Part shown: piece after piece, positions 1 to 6,527 of the stretch
How the letters are laid out: each line of letters starts with the position of its first letter
Position numbering within the stretch: position 1 is the stretch's first letter
From: Neisseriales bacterium
Lineage (GTDB): Bacteria > Pseudomonadota > Gammaproteobacteria > Burkholderiales > UBA11063
Length of the DNA stretch: 11,473 nt
Assembly (NCBI GenBank): GCA_008017145.1
Contig: SSGY01000014.1
Coordinates: 1 to 11,473, forward strand
Direction: 5' to 3'
Translations under genes and position numbers: made by a program
Notes under the pieces: model-generated
Told to the model about the DNA's origin: nothing
What the model saw: the letters and a program-made list of their open reading frames with translations, nothing else
Databases searched by the model: none

Positions 1-303
1 AATAGCCAACTTTTGGTTAACGGGATTAATCCGATATTCAAAAAATTAACCTTCCCAGCGACTGTTAGCGGCACGATAGCGGCACCAAGTGCAAGCTTAG
101 ACTGGGGATCAATTCAGCAGCAATTGCTAAAACTTGCTTTTGAAAATAACAAACAGCAGATTCAGCAAAATGTTAAGCAACAAATTAATAATGTTCTTGG
201 CAATCCGCAGCAAGGAAACCCTAACAATCAACAGCAAAATAAAGCAGTTGATGCAGTTAGTCAGGGTGTAACGAATGCCATTGGCAAAATATTTGGAAAT
301 TAA
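1..303 (+). CDS. AsmA-family envelope protein, C-terminal fragment
   Basis: This frame is open from the first base, so the gene starts outside the window and only about the last 100 residues are present. The visible part has a typical AsmA-family ending: a short beta segment, a 'FPATVSGTIAAPSASLDWG' stretch resembling the conserved C-terminal 'vsGtl..P...lDw' of AsmA/YhjG-like proteins, then a Gln/Asn/Lys-rich amphipathic tail. AsmA-family proteins are inner-membrane anchored, periplasm-spanning proteins linked to phospholipid transport and outer-membrane integrity. A TTG at 13 is in frame but is very unlikely to be the true start because the frame stays open upstream. The tail is unusually rich in Q and N, including a QQGNPNNQQQN run. 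The next gene begins 12 nt downstream, suggesting co-transcription. The family call rests on one short motif, so the exact member cannot be named. Confidence 0.7.
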   Translation, partial: NSQLLVNGINPIFKKLTFPATVSGTIAAPSASLDWGSIQQQLLKLAFENNKQQIQQNVKQQINNVLGNPQQGNPNNQQQNKAVDAVSQGVTNAIGKIFGN

Positions 304-315
304 AAGGCTAATATC

Positions 316-837
316 ATGCTGAAGTGGCAAATTGATGAGCATATCATTGCCCGTAAATTTACGCTCGACGATGCAGCTTCTGTTTTTGCGGTTGTGGATA
401 GCAACCGCATCTATCTTCGACAATGGATGCCATGGCTCGACCAAACGACATCCGTTGCCAATATTGAACAGTTTATCCAAAAAACACAGGAGGGTTATGC
501 TAATGGCACTAACCTCATCCTTGGTTTGTGGGATAATACACAATATGTTGGCGTTATTAGCTTTAATAAAATAGACGGTGCAAGTGCTGAAATTGGTTAC
601 TGGATTAGCGAAAGTTATCAAGGCAAAGGAATTATCCGCCGTGCAGTAAAACTACTAATTGAATATGGTTTTCAAGACCTCAATCTAGCAACAGTTAATA
701 TCCAATGCGCAACAAATAATCTCAAAAGCCATGCTGTGGCTCAAAGACTCGGTTTTACTCAAGTCAAAATTATCCCCAATAATGAATGGCTCTACGATCA
801 CTATGTCGATCATGCCTTATATGTTCTAAGCCGATAA
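316..837 (+). CDS. GNAT acetyltransferase, RimJ/RimL-like
   Basis: The predicted protein has 173 residues, the usual size for the RimJ/RimL branch of the GNAT superfamily, which uses acetyl-CoA to acetylate N-terminal amines of ribosomal proteins or other amines. The order of elements fits: an N-terminal strand with the 'ARKFTLDDAASVF' pattern, a 'LRQWMPWLD' segment (typically 'l..WlpW' in RimL relatives), a central beta segment 'GVISFNKID', and the acetyl-CoA pyrophosphate loop 'YQGKGI' with Gln102-Gly103-Lys104-Gly105. Later 'NLKSHAVAQRLGF' matches the 'N..S..v.eklGF' motif B. An AAGG lies at 304-307, about 8 nt before the ATG. It follows the AsmA-family gene by 12 nt, so the two are probably co-transcribed. 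The substrate cannot be told from sequence; a ribosomal-protein, drug or small-amine acceptor are all possible. Confidence 0.9.
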   Translation: MLKWQIDEHIIARKFTLDDAASVFAVVDSNRIYLRQWMPWLDQTTSVANIEQFIQKTQEGYANGTNLILGLWDNTQYVGVISFNKIDGASAEIGYWISESYQGKGIIRRAVKLLIEYGFQDLNLATVNIQCATNNLKSHAVAQRLGFTQVKIIPNNEWLYDHYVDHALYVLSR

Positions 838-898
838 ACGCCCTATATACTGGATGTTTATGCTGCAGCGCAAGTTTCTTTTATCCTCATTCTCAGTG

Positions 899-904
899 TA
901 TAAT
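899..904 (+). promoter_or_regulatory. Sigma-70 -10 box of the MFS transporter promoter
   Basis: A perfect TATAAT lies at 899-904. The -35 region (around 875-881, TTTCTT or TTCTTT) is a poor match, so the promoter may need an activator or be intrinsically weak. Transcription would start near 910-912, about 30 nt before the ATG at 941. This supports 941 rather than the in-frame ATG at 854, which lies upstream of the promoter. Confidence 0.6.
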
Positions 905-917
905 AGCGACGCTATTA
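901..917. promoter_or_regulatory. 17-bp palindrome, candidate operator
   Basis: TAATAGCG-A-CGCTATTA is a perfect inverted repeat with 8-bp arms and a single central base. It overlaps the last four bases of the -10 box and the expected transcription start, where a dimeric repressor would block RNA polymerase. No regulator gene is adjacent, so the binding protein is unknown. Confidence 0.5.
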
Positions 918-940
918 ATCAATTCCAGAGGCAGTCCAGC

Positions 941-2107
941 ATGAAGAAAAAATACATTTTAGAATTTATCCTATTCACCAGCTATATGCTCTTTGCCATG
1001 TCATGGGTTGGCGCAGCAACCTTCATGAAAGATATCATGCAAATGACTGGGATGCAAAGTTTAACTCAAGCCAGCGTACTTAGCACTTCACTGACTTTTG
1101 CCAAAATTATCGGTACGGCTATTGCGGCATGGACAATTGTTAAATTTGGAATTCGCAATGCTTTCACTGTTGCGTCGATTCTAATGTGTTTAAGTATCGT
1201 TACTCCTTATGCACCTAATTACCCGATTTTACTCATTTCACGCTTTTTGATGGGCTTAGGTGGCGCACTAATTATTGTTTATTTTAATCCAATAGTCTAT
1301 AAATATTTTGAACCTAGTGAACGCGCAATTGTTAATGGACTAAACGCAATTGCCTTTAATGTCGGCACGGCCATCATGATGTTTGGCGTTCCATTTTTTC
1401 TATCAGTATTTGGTAGTTGGCAAAAAACTTTGCTGGTAATTTCCTGTGCGAGTATTGTGATGTTAGTCGTTTGGTTAATTTTTGGCAAAATTAACCTTGA
1501 AAATAATAGCAATCAAAACACTGCCAAAATTGCTGCAAAATATAGTTTTAGCGATGGTCTAAAAGATCGCTTTAATTGGTCCTTTGCATTCACCTACTCT
1601 GGATTGCTCGCTTTTTACATTGTTCTCTTCACTTTTTACCCTAAAGCTGGGATTGTCCAAACTAAACAAGTGATTTTATTTGGCATAATTGGCGCAATAA
1701 TTGGAATGATTTACTCTAATAAAACTAAAAAACGGATACCCGTACTACGCATATCGGGTTTAATTCAGGTAATTGCTGCATTTGGGTTGAGCTTTGCTGG
1801 TGATAATCAATTACTTGCAACAGTAAGTGCTGCAGCTTTGGGATTCTTCATGTTTTTGCCGATGCCAGCCTTGGTTACCTATGCACAAGAACGCCCAAAC
1901 ACTAACTCACAACAAATCTCAGTAACATTCAGCTTGTTTTGGTCGCTAAGTTATCTGGTTGCTACCGTTATACCAACTATTTTTGCTAAAATCGTCGATT
2001 ATAACAATGGTGATTATCATACTGCGTTTATCTTCATTTGTACAATCGAGGGAACTTTTTTATTAGGCTCTTTATTCTTACGTGAACATACAAATAATGG
2101 CGCATAG
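941..2107 (+). CDS. Major facilitator superfamily (MFS) transporter
   Basis: This is an inner-membrane protein of about 388 residues with a hydrophobic profile compatible with 12 membrane helices in two halves, separated by a polar central loop ('FGKINLENNSNQNTAKIAAKYS'-like region near residues 185-205). The first half shows MFS features: an 'AAWTIVKFGIRNAF' loop in the place of motif A between helices 2 and 3, and 'SRFLMGLGGALIIVYFNPIVYKYF' with the helix-4 arginine. The overall look is that of the CynX/NarK-like anion and small-molecule branch, but the substrate cannot be named. The frame is open back to an ATG at 854; I prefer 941 because AGAGG lies at 927-931 with a 9-nt spacer, the protein then starts directly before helix 1 with MKKK, and a good -10 box lies between the two candidates. 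It appears to be a single-gene unit. Confidence 0.85.
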   Translation: MKKKYILEFILFTSYMLFAMSWVGAATFMKDIMQMTGMQSLTQASVLSTSLTFAKIIGTAIAAWTIVKFGIRNAFTVASILMCLSIVTPYAPNYPILLISRFLMGLGGALIIVYFNPIVYKYFEPSERAIVNGLNAIAFNVGTAIMMFGVPFFLSVFGSWQKTLLVISCASIVMLVVWLIFGKINLENNSNQNTAKIAAKYSFSDGLKDRFNWSFAFTYSGLLAFYIVLFTFYPKAGIVQTKQVILFGIIGAIIGMIYSNKTKKRIPVLRISGLIQVIAAFGLSFAGDNQLLATVSAAALGFFMFLPMPALVTYAQERPNTNSQQISVTFSLFWSLSYLVATVIPTIFAKIVDYNNGDYHTAFIFICTIEGTFLLGSLFLREHTNNGA

Positions 2108-2147
2108 CCATCTGATATATCTAGTAAATCAGCTAGGCAGATAGCTA
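2105..2147 (+). terminator. Imperfect hairpin at the MFS stop codon, weak terminator candidate
   Basis: TAGC (2105-2108) plus ATCTG (2110-2114) can pair with CAGAT (2138-2142) plus GCTA (2144-2147), with one mismatch, and a further CTAG/CTAG pairing lies inside. The stop codon forms the base of the stem. No T-tract follows, so this is not a standard intrinsic terminator; it may stabilise the 3' end or be chance. Confidence 0.25.
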
Positions 2148-2190
2148 TAGCGCTAATATTGAAAAGATATCTCAATAAATTAGGACAAAA

Positions 2191-2221
2191 TTTACTGAAT
2201 AATCTGAAAATATATTATAAT
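2191..2221 (+). promoter_or_regulatory. Putative promoter of the POT transporter
   Basis: A TATAAT is at 2216-2221 within the AT-rich 165-nt gap before the gene. The best -35 candidates, TTTACT (2191-2196) or TTACTG (2192-2197), are weak and spaced 19 or 18 nt away. The leader would be about 45 nt. The 10-mer ATAATCTGAA occurs at 2199-2208 and again at 2217-2226, the second copy overlapping the -10 box. Confidence 0.4.
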
Positions 2222-2272
2222 CTGAAGTTGCGTCAAACCAATAAATTATCCATTTAAGAAAGATAATCGACT

Positions 2273-3565
2273 ATGGCAAAATTTAGTTATCCTAGGGGTG
2301 TTATTGCTCTATCTTCTGTTGAAATGTGGGAACGCTTCAGCTTCTACACTATGCAAGGTCTATTGGTACTCTATGCAGCAGCAAAAATCGGCGACGGGGG
2401 CTTGGGGTGGTCTCAGGCAGATGCTCTTCGTCTAGTTGGTTATTATGGTGCGTTTGTTTATGTCTCACCAATTATAGGTGGTGTAATTGCAGATAAATTA
2501 ATTGGACGTAAACTAGCTGTGCTTTTTGGCTCAATCATAATGATGTTTGGACATGCCTCATTAGCATATCCGGGTGTCAAAATGATGTATATCGGCTTAT
2601 CGCTGCTGATAATTGGTTGTGGTTTAATGAAACCCGCAATTAGTGCCATGGTTGGAGAATTTTTTAAGCCTACTGAAACAGGTCGAAAAGATGCATCTTT
2701 TGCAATTTTTTATATGTCAATCAATATCGGTGGATTTTTAGGTCCAATGATTGGTGGTGTAGTTCAGGAAGCATGGGGCTATGATTATGCTTTTGCAATG
2801 GCCGCACTAGGTTTAGCAATTGGAATTGTTAACTTCTCGGTGGCAAAAAATCGCAGCCTCAAAGATGTTGGCAATATATTACACAAAGAACACCATGAAA
2901 AACGTCCATGGACAGCTTTAGAAAAGAAAAAAGTCTTTACTTACCTCATTCTTTGTGTTACCAATATTTTCTGGAACATTATCTATGTTCTTCCCTATGG
3001 ACTATTAACTCTCTATGCAGAAAAAAATGTTGATCGTCATTTAGGTAGCTTTACTATTCCTGCGACTTGGTATTATGGGATGTACGGATTGCTGATTATC
3101 ATCTATTCACCAATTGTTGCTACCATGTATCAATGGATTAAAAATAAAACAGGTTCAGACATGACTTTGAGCTGGAAATTAGCTTACGGATATATATTGG
3201 TTGCTGGTGGGTGCGTAATTTTACTTCCGCTGGTAAAAGCTATTGGCTTAAATCCTAATTATGTCGGTAGCTCATGGTATATCATTGGATTTTATACCTT
3301 ATTTTGCTTTAGTGAGCTATTAACTCTTCCAGTAATGCTCTCTGCCGCAACTACCTTTGCACCGCATGGTTTCTCTGCGACTTTAGTTTCGTTAAATATG
3401 GCGATTTCTTGGGCAATTGGCGCATGGCTTGGCGGTGAATTTGGTGCATGGACTCAAGAAACTAATCCCGTAGTATTATTCTGGTGGCTAATTGCACTGT
3501 GCTTAGTATTTGCTGTTGGGCATATTCTTAGTAATAAGAAAATTGAAAAAATTATGCACGCTTAA
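2273..3565 (+). CDS. POT/PTR2-family proton-dependent di/tripeptide transporter
   Basis: This inner-membrane symporter imports di- and tripeptides with protons. The family signatures are clear: ExxERF at Glu17-x-x-Glu20-Arg21-Phe22 (proton coupling and peptide carboxylate site), 'GGVIADKLIGRK' (the PTR2 GG..AD...GR motif) around residues 69-80, and 'FAIFYMSINIGGFLGPMIGG' (the FYxxINxG motif) around 143-160. In the C-terminal half, 'FSELLTLPVMLSAATTFAP' contains the conserved Glu348 of the helix-10 substrate-site motif. At 430 residues it is slightly shorter than typical 450-500-residue DtpA/TppB proteins, and appears complete. The Shine-Dalgarno is weak (AAGAAAG around 2258-2264). A CPBP-type membrane protein starts 21 nt after the stop, probably in the same transcript. 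Di/tripeptide is the family default; some members carry other substrates such as nitrate in plants. Confidence 0.92.
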   Translation: MAKFSYPRGVIALSSVEMWERFSFYTMQGLLVLYAAAKIGDGGLGWSQADALRLVGYYGAFVYVSPIIGGVIADKLIGRKLAVLFGSIIMMFGHASLAYPGVKMMYIGLSLLIIGCGLMKPAISAMVGEFFKPTETGRKDASFAIFYMSINIGGFLGPMIGGVVQEAWGYDYAFAMAALGLAIGIVNFSVAKNRSLKDVGNILHKEHHEKRPWTALEKKKVFTYLILCVTNIFWNIIYVLPYGLLTLYAEKNVDRHLGSFTIPATWYYGMYGLLIIIYSPIVATMYQWIKNKTGSDMTLSWKLAYGYILVAGGCVILLPLVKAIGLNPNYVGSSWYIIGFYTLFCFSELLTLPVMLSAATTFAPHGFSATLVSLNMAISWAIGAWLGGEFGAWTQETNPVVLFWWLIALCLVFAVGHILSNKKIEKIMHA

Positions 3566-3586
3566 ACAAATATAACGGTATTGTCG

Positions 3587-4456
3587 ATGAATAATCTATT
3601 TTTTTCATTAATTTTAGTAGCTATCACTCTTAGTATCTGGGTGCTACCAAATGTTTACCCCGTAACCGCAGCTATTGTTGTGGCTATATTGGCAGCTTAT
3701 AACGGAGATATAAATGTTTCATCAGTAGTTATCCTAATTTTACTTGCAATTACTGGCAATCAATACTCGCGTAGTAATGAACATAAAAGCGCATTATTAC
3801 GCATCAATATTGTGTTGCTGGCTCTGTGGGCTTTATGGAGCAAAGATCATCAGGGACACCTGATTAGCTGGACTAATTACGTACAATTAGCAGCACAAAA
3901 CCATGGCATAACAATTCAGATTACCTTTGAAAAAATTATAGCTGCAATTTTGCTCGGTGCATTTTTATTAAAATCAGAACATAATATTCGCAACCTCAAG
4001 TCAATATTTTCTGGAAAGTGGATGACTTGCCTATTAAGCTACACTGTTCTGTTAATATTAATAAGTACCGTCTTATATCTCTTTGCAGGCCTAAATATCG
4101 GCGCAAAATCGCTAAGTGGCCTATTAGCAACGATTTTTTTATTAAGCTTTACCGAAGAAATAATTTATCGCCAATTGTTACAAAATTGGCTGCACCAAAT
4201 AGTTAAAATCAAGTATAAGGCTGTTGCCAGTTGGCTTCCGATAACAATGATTAGTGTTGCCTATGGTGCATTCCATGCTCAAAATGGAGTAAATTTTGCA
4301 ATTTTCTATTTTTTAGTGGGCGCTGCATATGGATATATTTACCAAAAATCGGGTAAAATCGAGGTAGCAATTTTAGTTCACTTTGCTTTGAGACTAACTT
4401 TTGGATTGGTTTTAACTTTTTGGGGATATGAGCTGGCTTTACCTGCTATCGGGTAA
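3587..4456 (+). CDS. CPBP/Abi-family intramembrane metalloprotease-like protein
   Basis: This polytopic membrane protein of about 289 residues has roughly eight hydrophobic segments, and the C-terminal half carries the CPBP (CAAX protease and bacteriocin-processing, Rce1-like) signature. Motif 1 is Glu190-Glu191-Ile-Ile-Tyr-Arg195 (EExxxR). Motif 2 is Tyr226-Gly-Ala-Phe-His230, where FxxxH is usual, so an aromatic is kept. Motif 3 contains His265, but the residue four positions later, usually Asn or Asp, is Arg269 here. The glutamates and histidines expected to hold the catalytic water or metal are therefore present, with one unusual substitution. I chose ATG 3587; a TTG two codons upstream (3581) is also in frame. 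The gene follows the peptide transporter by 21 nt, suggesting an operon. Bacterial members serve in bacteriocin self-immunity, peptide maturation or membrane protein turnover; the target is unknown here. Confidence 0.82.
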   Translation: MNNLFFSLILVAITLSIWVLPNVYPVTAAIVVAILAAYNGDINVSSVVILILLAITGNQYSRSNEHKSALLRINIVLLALWALWSKDHQGHLISWTNYVQLAAQNHGITIQITFEKIIAAILLGAFLLKSEHNIRNLKSIFSGKWMTCLLSYTVLLILISTVLYLFAGLNIGAKSLSGLLATIFLLSFTEEIIYRQLLQNWLHQIVKIKYKAVASWLPITMISVAYGAFHAQNGVNFAIFYFLVGAAYGYIYQKSGKIEVAILVHFALRLTFGLVLTFWGYELALPAIG

Positions 4457-4458
4457 GA

Positions 4459-4486
4459 TTGACTCAGGCTTGAATAACTTTATACA
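4459..4486 (+). promoter_or_regulatory. Candidate sigma-70 promoter for lpdA
   Basis: TTGACT (4459-4464) and TATACA (4481-4486) are separated by 16 nt in the 45-nt gap between the membrane protease and lpdA. The -35 matches consensus at five of six positions. A caveat is that transcription would begin near 4493, inside the AAGGA ribosome-binding site, leaving a leader of only about 9 nt. The match may therefore be fortuitous, with lpdA instead read from upstream. Confidence 0.4.
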
Positions 4487-4501
4487 TTTTAAGGAATAAA
4501 T

Positions 4502-6268
4502 ATGAGCATTTTAGAAATTAGAGTTCCAGATATTGGTGGACACAGTGATGTCAATGTTGCAGAAGTATATGTAAAAGTTGGCGACACGGTTAATATTGAC
4601 GACAATCTTATCATGTTGGAAACAGATAAAGCAACCATGGAAGTTCCTGCTGATAAAGCTGGAGTTATCACTGAGATGCTGGTTACCGTTGGCTCAAAAA
4701 TCAATGAAGGCGATGTAATCCTTAAAGTTGAAGCAGCTGGAGCAGCTACAACAGCTACTCCTTCTGCCGCTCAACCTGCAGCCGCTCCCGTAGCTGCCGC
4801 TGCACCAGTAGTCGCACCTCAAGCCGCAGTTACTCCTGCAGCAAAAGATGGTGAGATTGTTTGTGATGTAATGGTGCTTGGTGCTGGTCCTGGTGGTTAT
4901 ACTGCTGCATTTAGAGCAGCTGACTTAGGTTTAAAAACAGTATTGATTGAGAAACATCCAACTTTGGGTGGTGTCTGTCTAAATGTTGGTTGTATTCCAT
5001 CTAAAGCATTATTGCACGTTGCCAAAGTAATTAACGAAGCCGATGAAATGAGTCATCACGGTGTGAGCTTCGGCAAACCTAATCTAGATATTGACAAAAT
5101 CCGTGAATTTAAATCAGGAGTAGTAGGTAAATTAACCAAAGGTTTAGATGGTTTGGCTAAACAACGTAAAGTTGAAAAAGTTCAAGGTTTAGCGAAGTTT
5201 ACTTCGCCACATACTATCGAAGTTGCAACCGCTGAGGGTGTTAAAACAGTACGCTTTACCAATGCAATTATTGCATCAGGTTCACATTCATTTAAAGTAC
5301 CAGGCTTCCCATTTGATGATCCACGTGTGATTGATTCTACTGGAGCATTAGCTCTTGAATCAGTGCCTGAGAGACTATTGGTAGTTGGTGGTGGTATTAT
5401 TGGTCTGGAAATGGCAGAAGTTTATGGCACATTGGGTTCTAAAGTAACCGTAGTTGAGCTTGGTGATGGTCTAATCCCAGGTGCAGACCGTGATGTAGTC
5501 AAGGTACTGGAAAACCGAATTAAAAAACGTTACGAAGCAATCTACACCAAAACTAAATGCGCTAAAGTAGAGCCTAAAGTTGATGGAATCTGGGTTACTT
5601 TTGAAGGTCCTAACGCTCCTGCTGAAGCACAAAAATTTGATAAAGTATTGGTTGCGGCAGGTCGTCGTCCAAATGGTAAAACCATCGGTGCCGAAGCTGC
5701 GGGCGTAATCGTAACTGAACAAGGTTTCATCCCGGCAGATAAACAACAACGTACCAATGTAGCACATATTTATGCAATTGGTGATGTGATTGGTCAACCG
5801 ATGCTTGCACATAAAGCAGTCCACGAAGGCCGTGTAGCAGCTGAGAATTGTGCTGGAATGAAGTCATTCTTTGATGCACGGGTTATCCCTGGTATCGCCT
5901 ATACTGATCCTGAAGTGGCATGGGTTGGTTTAACTGAAGGCGAAGCAAAAGCTCAAGGTCTTGAAATCGAAGTTGGTAAATTCCCGTGGGCAGCATCAGG
6001 TCGTGCGCTTGGTAATGGACGCGATGATGGTTTCACCAAAATCATCACCGACAAAAATACTCATCGCATAGTTGGTGCGGCGATCGTAGGCGCTGGTGCG
6101 GGTGAACTATTAGCCGAAACTTGTCTGGCAATTGAAATGGATTGTGATATTCATGATGTAGCTTTGACTGTACATGCGCATCCGACATTATCTGAGTCAG
6201 TAGCTTTTGCGTGTGAAATCGTCGATGGTTCTATCACTGATTTATACATGCCTAAAAAGAAAAAATAA
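4502..6268 (+). CDS. lpdA: Dihydrolipoyl dehydrogenase (E3) with fused N-terminal lipoyl domain
   Basis: This cytoplasmic flavoenzyme reoxidises dihydrolipoamide with NAD+ as the E3 of pyruvate or 2-oxoglutarate dehydrogenase complexes. Residues 1-77 form a biotinyl/lipoyl domain with the lipoylation site Lys43 in ETDKATMEVP. An Ala/Pro-rich mobile linker follows (about 78-116). The FAD-binding GxGxxG is at Gly127-Gly132, the redox disulfide at Cys159 and Cys164 (CLNVGC), the NAD-binding GxGxxG at Gly296-Gly301, and the catalytic pair His560 and Glu565 near the C-terminus in HAHPTLSE. The end is lysine-rich (KKKK). The length of 588 residues fits the lipoyl-fused LpdA known from Neisseria and other Betaproteobacteria; unfused E3 has about 470. 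The ribosome-binding site AAGGA lies at 4491-4495, 6 nt before the ATG. Unlike in many relatives, no E1 or E2 gene is adjacent, so it may serve several complexes. Confidence 0.96.
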   Translation: MSILEIRVPDIGGHSDVNVAEVYVKVGDTVNIDDNLIMLETDKATMEVPADKAGVITEMLVTVGSKINEGDVILKVEAAGAATTATPSAAQPAAAPVAAAAPVVAPQAAVTPAAKDGEIVCDVMVLGAGPGGYTAAFRAADLGLKTVLIEKHPTLGGVCLNVGCIPSKALLHVAKVINEADEMSHHGVSFGKPNLDIDKIREFKSGVVGKLTKGLDGLAKQRKVEKVQGLAKFTSPHTIEVATAEGVKTVRFTNAIIASGSHSFKVPGFPFDDPRVIDSTGALALESVPERLLVVGGGIIGLEMAEVYGTLGSKVTVVELGDGLIPGADRDVVKVLENRIKKRYEAIYTKTKCAKVEPKVDGIWVTFEGPNAPAEAQKFDKVLVAAGRRPNGKTIGAEAAGVIVTEQGFIPADKQQRTNVAHIYAIGDVIGQPMLAHKAVHEGRVAAENCAGMKSFFDARVIPGIAYTDPEVAWVGLTEGEAKAQGLEIEVGKFPWAASGRALGNGRDDGFTKIITDKNTHRIVGAAIVGAGAGELLAETCLAIEMDCDIHDVALTVHAHPTLSESVAFACEIVDGSITDLYMPKKKK

Positions 6269-6270
6269 TA

Positions 6271-6394
6271 GCAACTGTTCACCCTATGCAGTAATAGCGT
6301 CGTCACAAGGCTCCTCATGTACTTCTCATGTACACTACGTCGCCTTGTTCCTAGCTCTTACAGCATATTGTGGCAGTTATGGGTGAGTAGTTAC
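6271..6394. repeat. Long imperfect nested inverted repeat (MITE/ERIC-like intergenic element)
   Basis: The 124-nt stretch just after lpdA folds back on itself in layers. The outer arms, 6271-6284 and 6381-6394, agree at 11 of 14 positions, two of the remaining being G-U pairs in the + strand transcript. The middle arms, 6287-6298 and 6354-6365, agree at 10 of 12. The inner arms ACAAGGC (6305-6311) and GCCTTGT (6342-6348) are perfect. The tip holds TGTAC (6318-6322) facing GTACA (6330-6334), and a direct repeat CTCATGTAC at 6314-6322 and 6325-6333. The right side has an extra unpaired stretch (6366-6380). It has no coding potential. Such layered imperfect palindromes between genes are typical of dispersed repeats (MITE, ERIC or REP type), but only one copy is in this window, so its repetitive nature is inferred. 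Confidence 0.6.
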
Positions 6395-6407
6395 AAATAA
6401 TATACTG

Positions 6408-6421
6408 TGAGTATATACTCA
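6408..6421. promoter_or_regulatory. 14-bp perfect palindrome with extra half-sites, candidate operator
   Basis: TGAGTATATACTCA is a perfect palindrome containing a -10-like TATACT (6414-6419). The half-site TGAGTAT recurs at 6463-6469. A second inverted pair, ATACTGTGA (6402-6410) and TCACAGTAT (6442-6450), brackets the region. These could be regulator sites for the downstream acetyltransferase operon. A -35 for the TATACT would be TTACAA (6391-6396, 17-nt spacer), which is weak. Confidence 0.4.
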
Positions 6422-6451
6422 ATCAGATACATTATCCTGAATCACAGTATT

Positions 6452-6480
6452 TTGAATTTGTTTGAGTATTGTTTTATTAA
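6452..6480 (+). promoter_or_regulatory. Alternative promoter for the 6528 operon, overlapping the terminator stem
   Basis: TTGAAT (6452-6457) and TATTAA (6475-6480) are spaced by exactly 17 nt, each matching consensus at four of six positions. A start near 6487 would leave most of the left arm of the adjacent terminator out of the transcript, so this promoter would escape termination. It is one of two possible promoters for the operon. Confidence 0.3.
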
Positions 6481-6511
6481 GCAGACACACCACATGTCTG
6501 CTTAATTTTTT
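6477..6511 (+). terminator. Intrinsic terminator
   Basis: TTAAGCAGACA (6477-6487) and TGTCTGCTTAA (6495-6505) form a perfect 11-bp stem with a 7-nt loop, followed by six T (6506-6511). This is the strongest terminator in the window. It would end transcripts from lpdA, or act as an attenuator, because it finishes only 16 nt before the next start codon. Confidence 0.85.
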
Positions 6512-6527
6512 ACATAAGAAGAAGTTT

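Noticed and set aside
127..621. 164-codon open frame on the minus strand
   Set aside because: It lies opposite the AsmA-family tail and the RimL-like gene, both with clear family motifs, and its translation shows no recognisable domain.
854..940. N-terminal extension of the MFS transporter from the ATG at 854
   Set aside because: The extension would place 29 polar residues before helix 1, has no good ribosome-binding site, and starts upstream of a clear -10 box at 899-904. ATG 941 has AGAGG in front.
4489..4704. Short minus-strand frame opposite the lpdA lipoyl domain
   Set aside because: The opposite strand encodes the lipoyl domain with its lipoylation lysine; no ribosome-binding site or family pattern supports the antisense frame.
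5471..5824. 117-codon minus-strand frame inside lpdA
   Set aside because: It is antisense to the highly conserved NAD-binding part of lpdA and shows no plausible protein features beyond chance cysteines.
6271..6394. CRISPR-like or tRNA-like structure in the region after lpdA
   Set aside because: The internal direct repeat occurs only twice, 11 nt apart, with no regular spacers, and the arms do not form a cloverleaf or T-loop signature.
6462..6527. N-terminal extension of the second GNAT protein from the TTG at 6462
   Set aside because: It would be translated through the terminator hairpin and gives a sequence unlike any GNAT start; ATG 6528 begins directly at the domain with an AAGAAG upstream.
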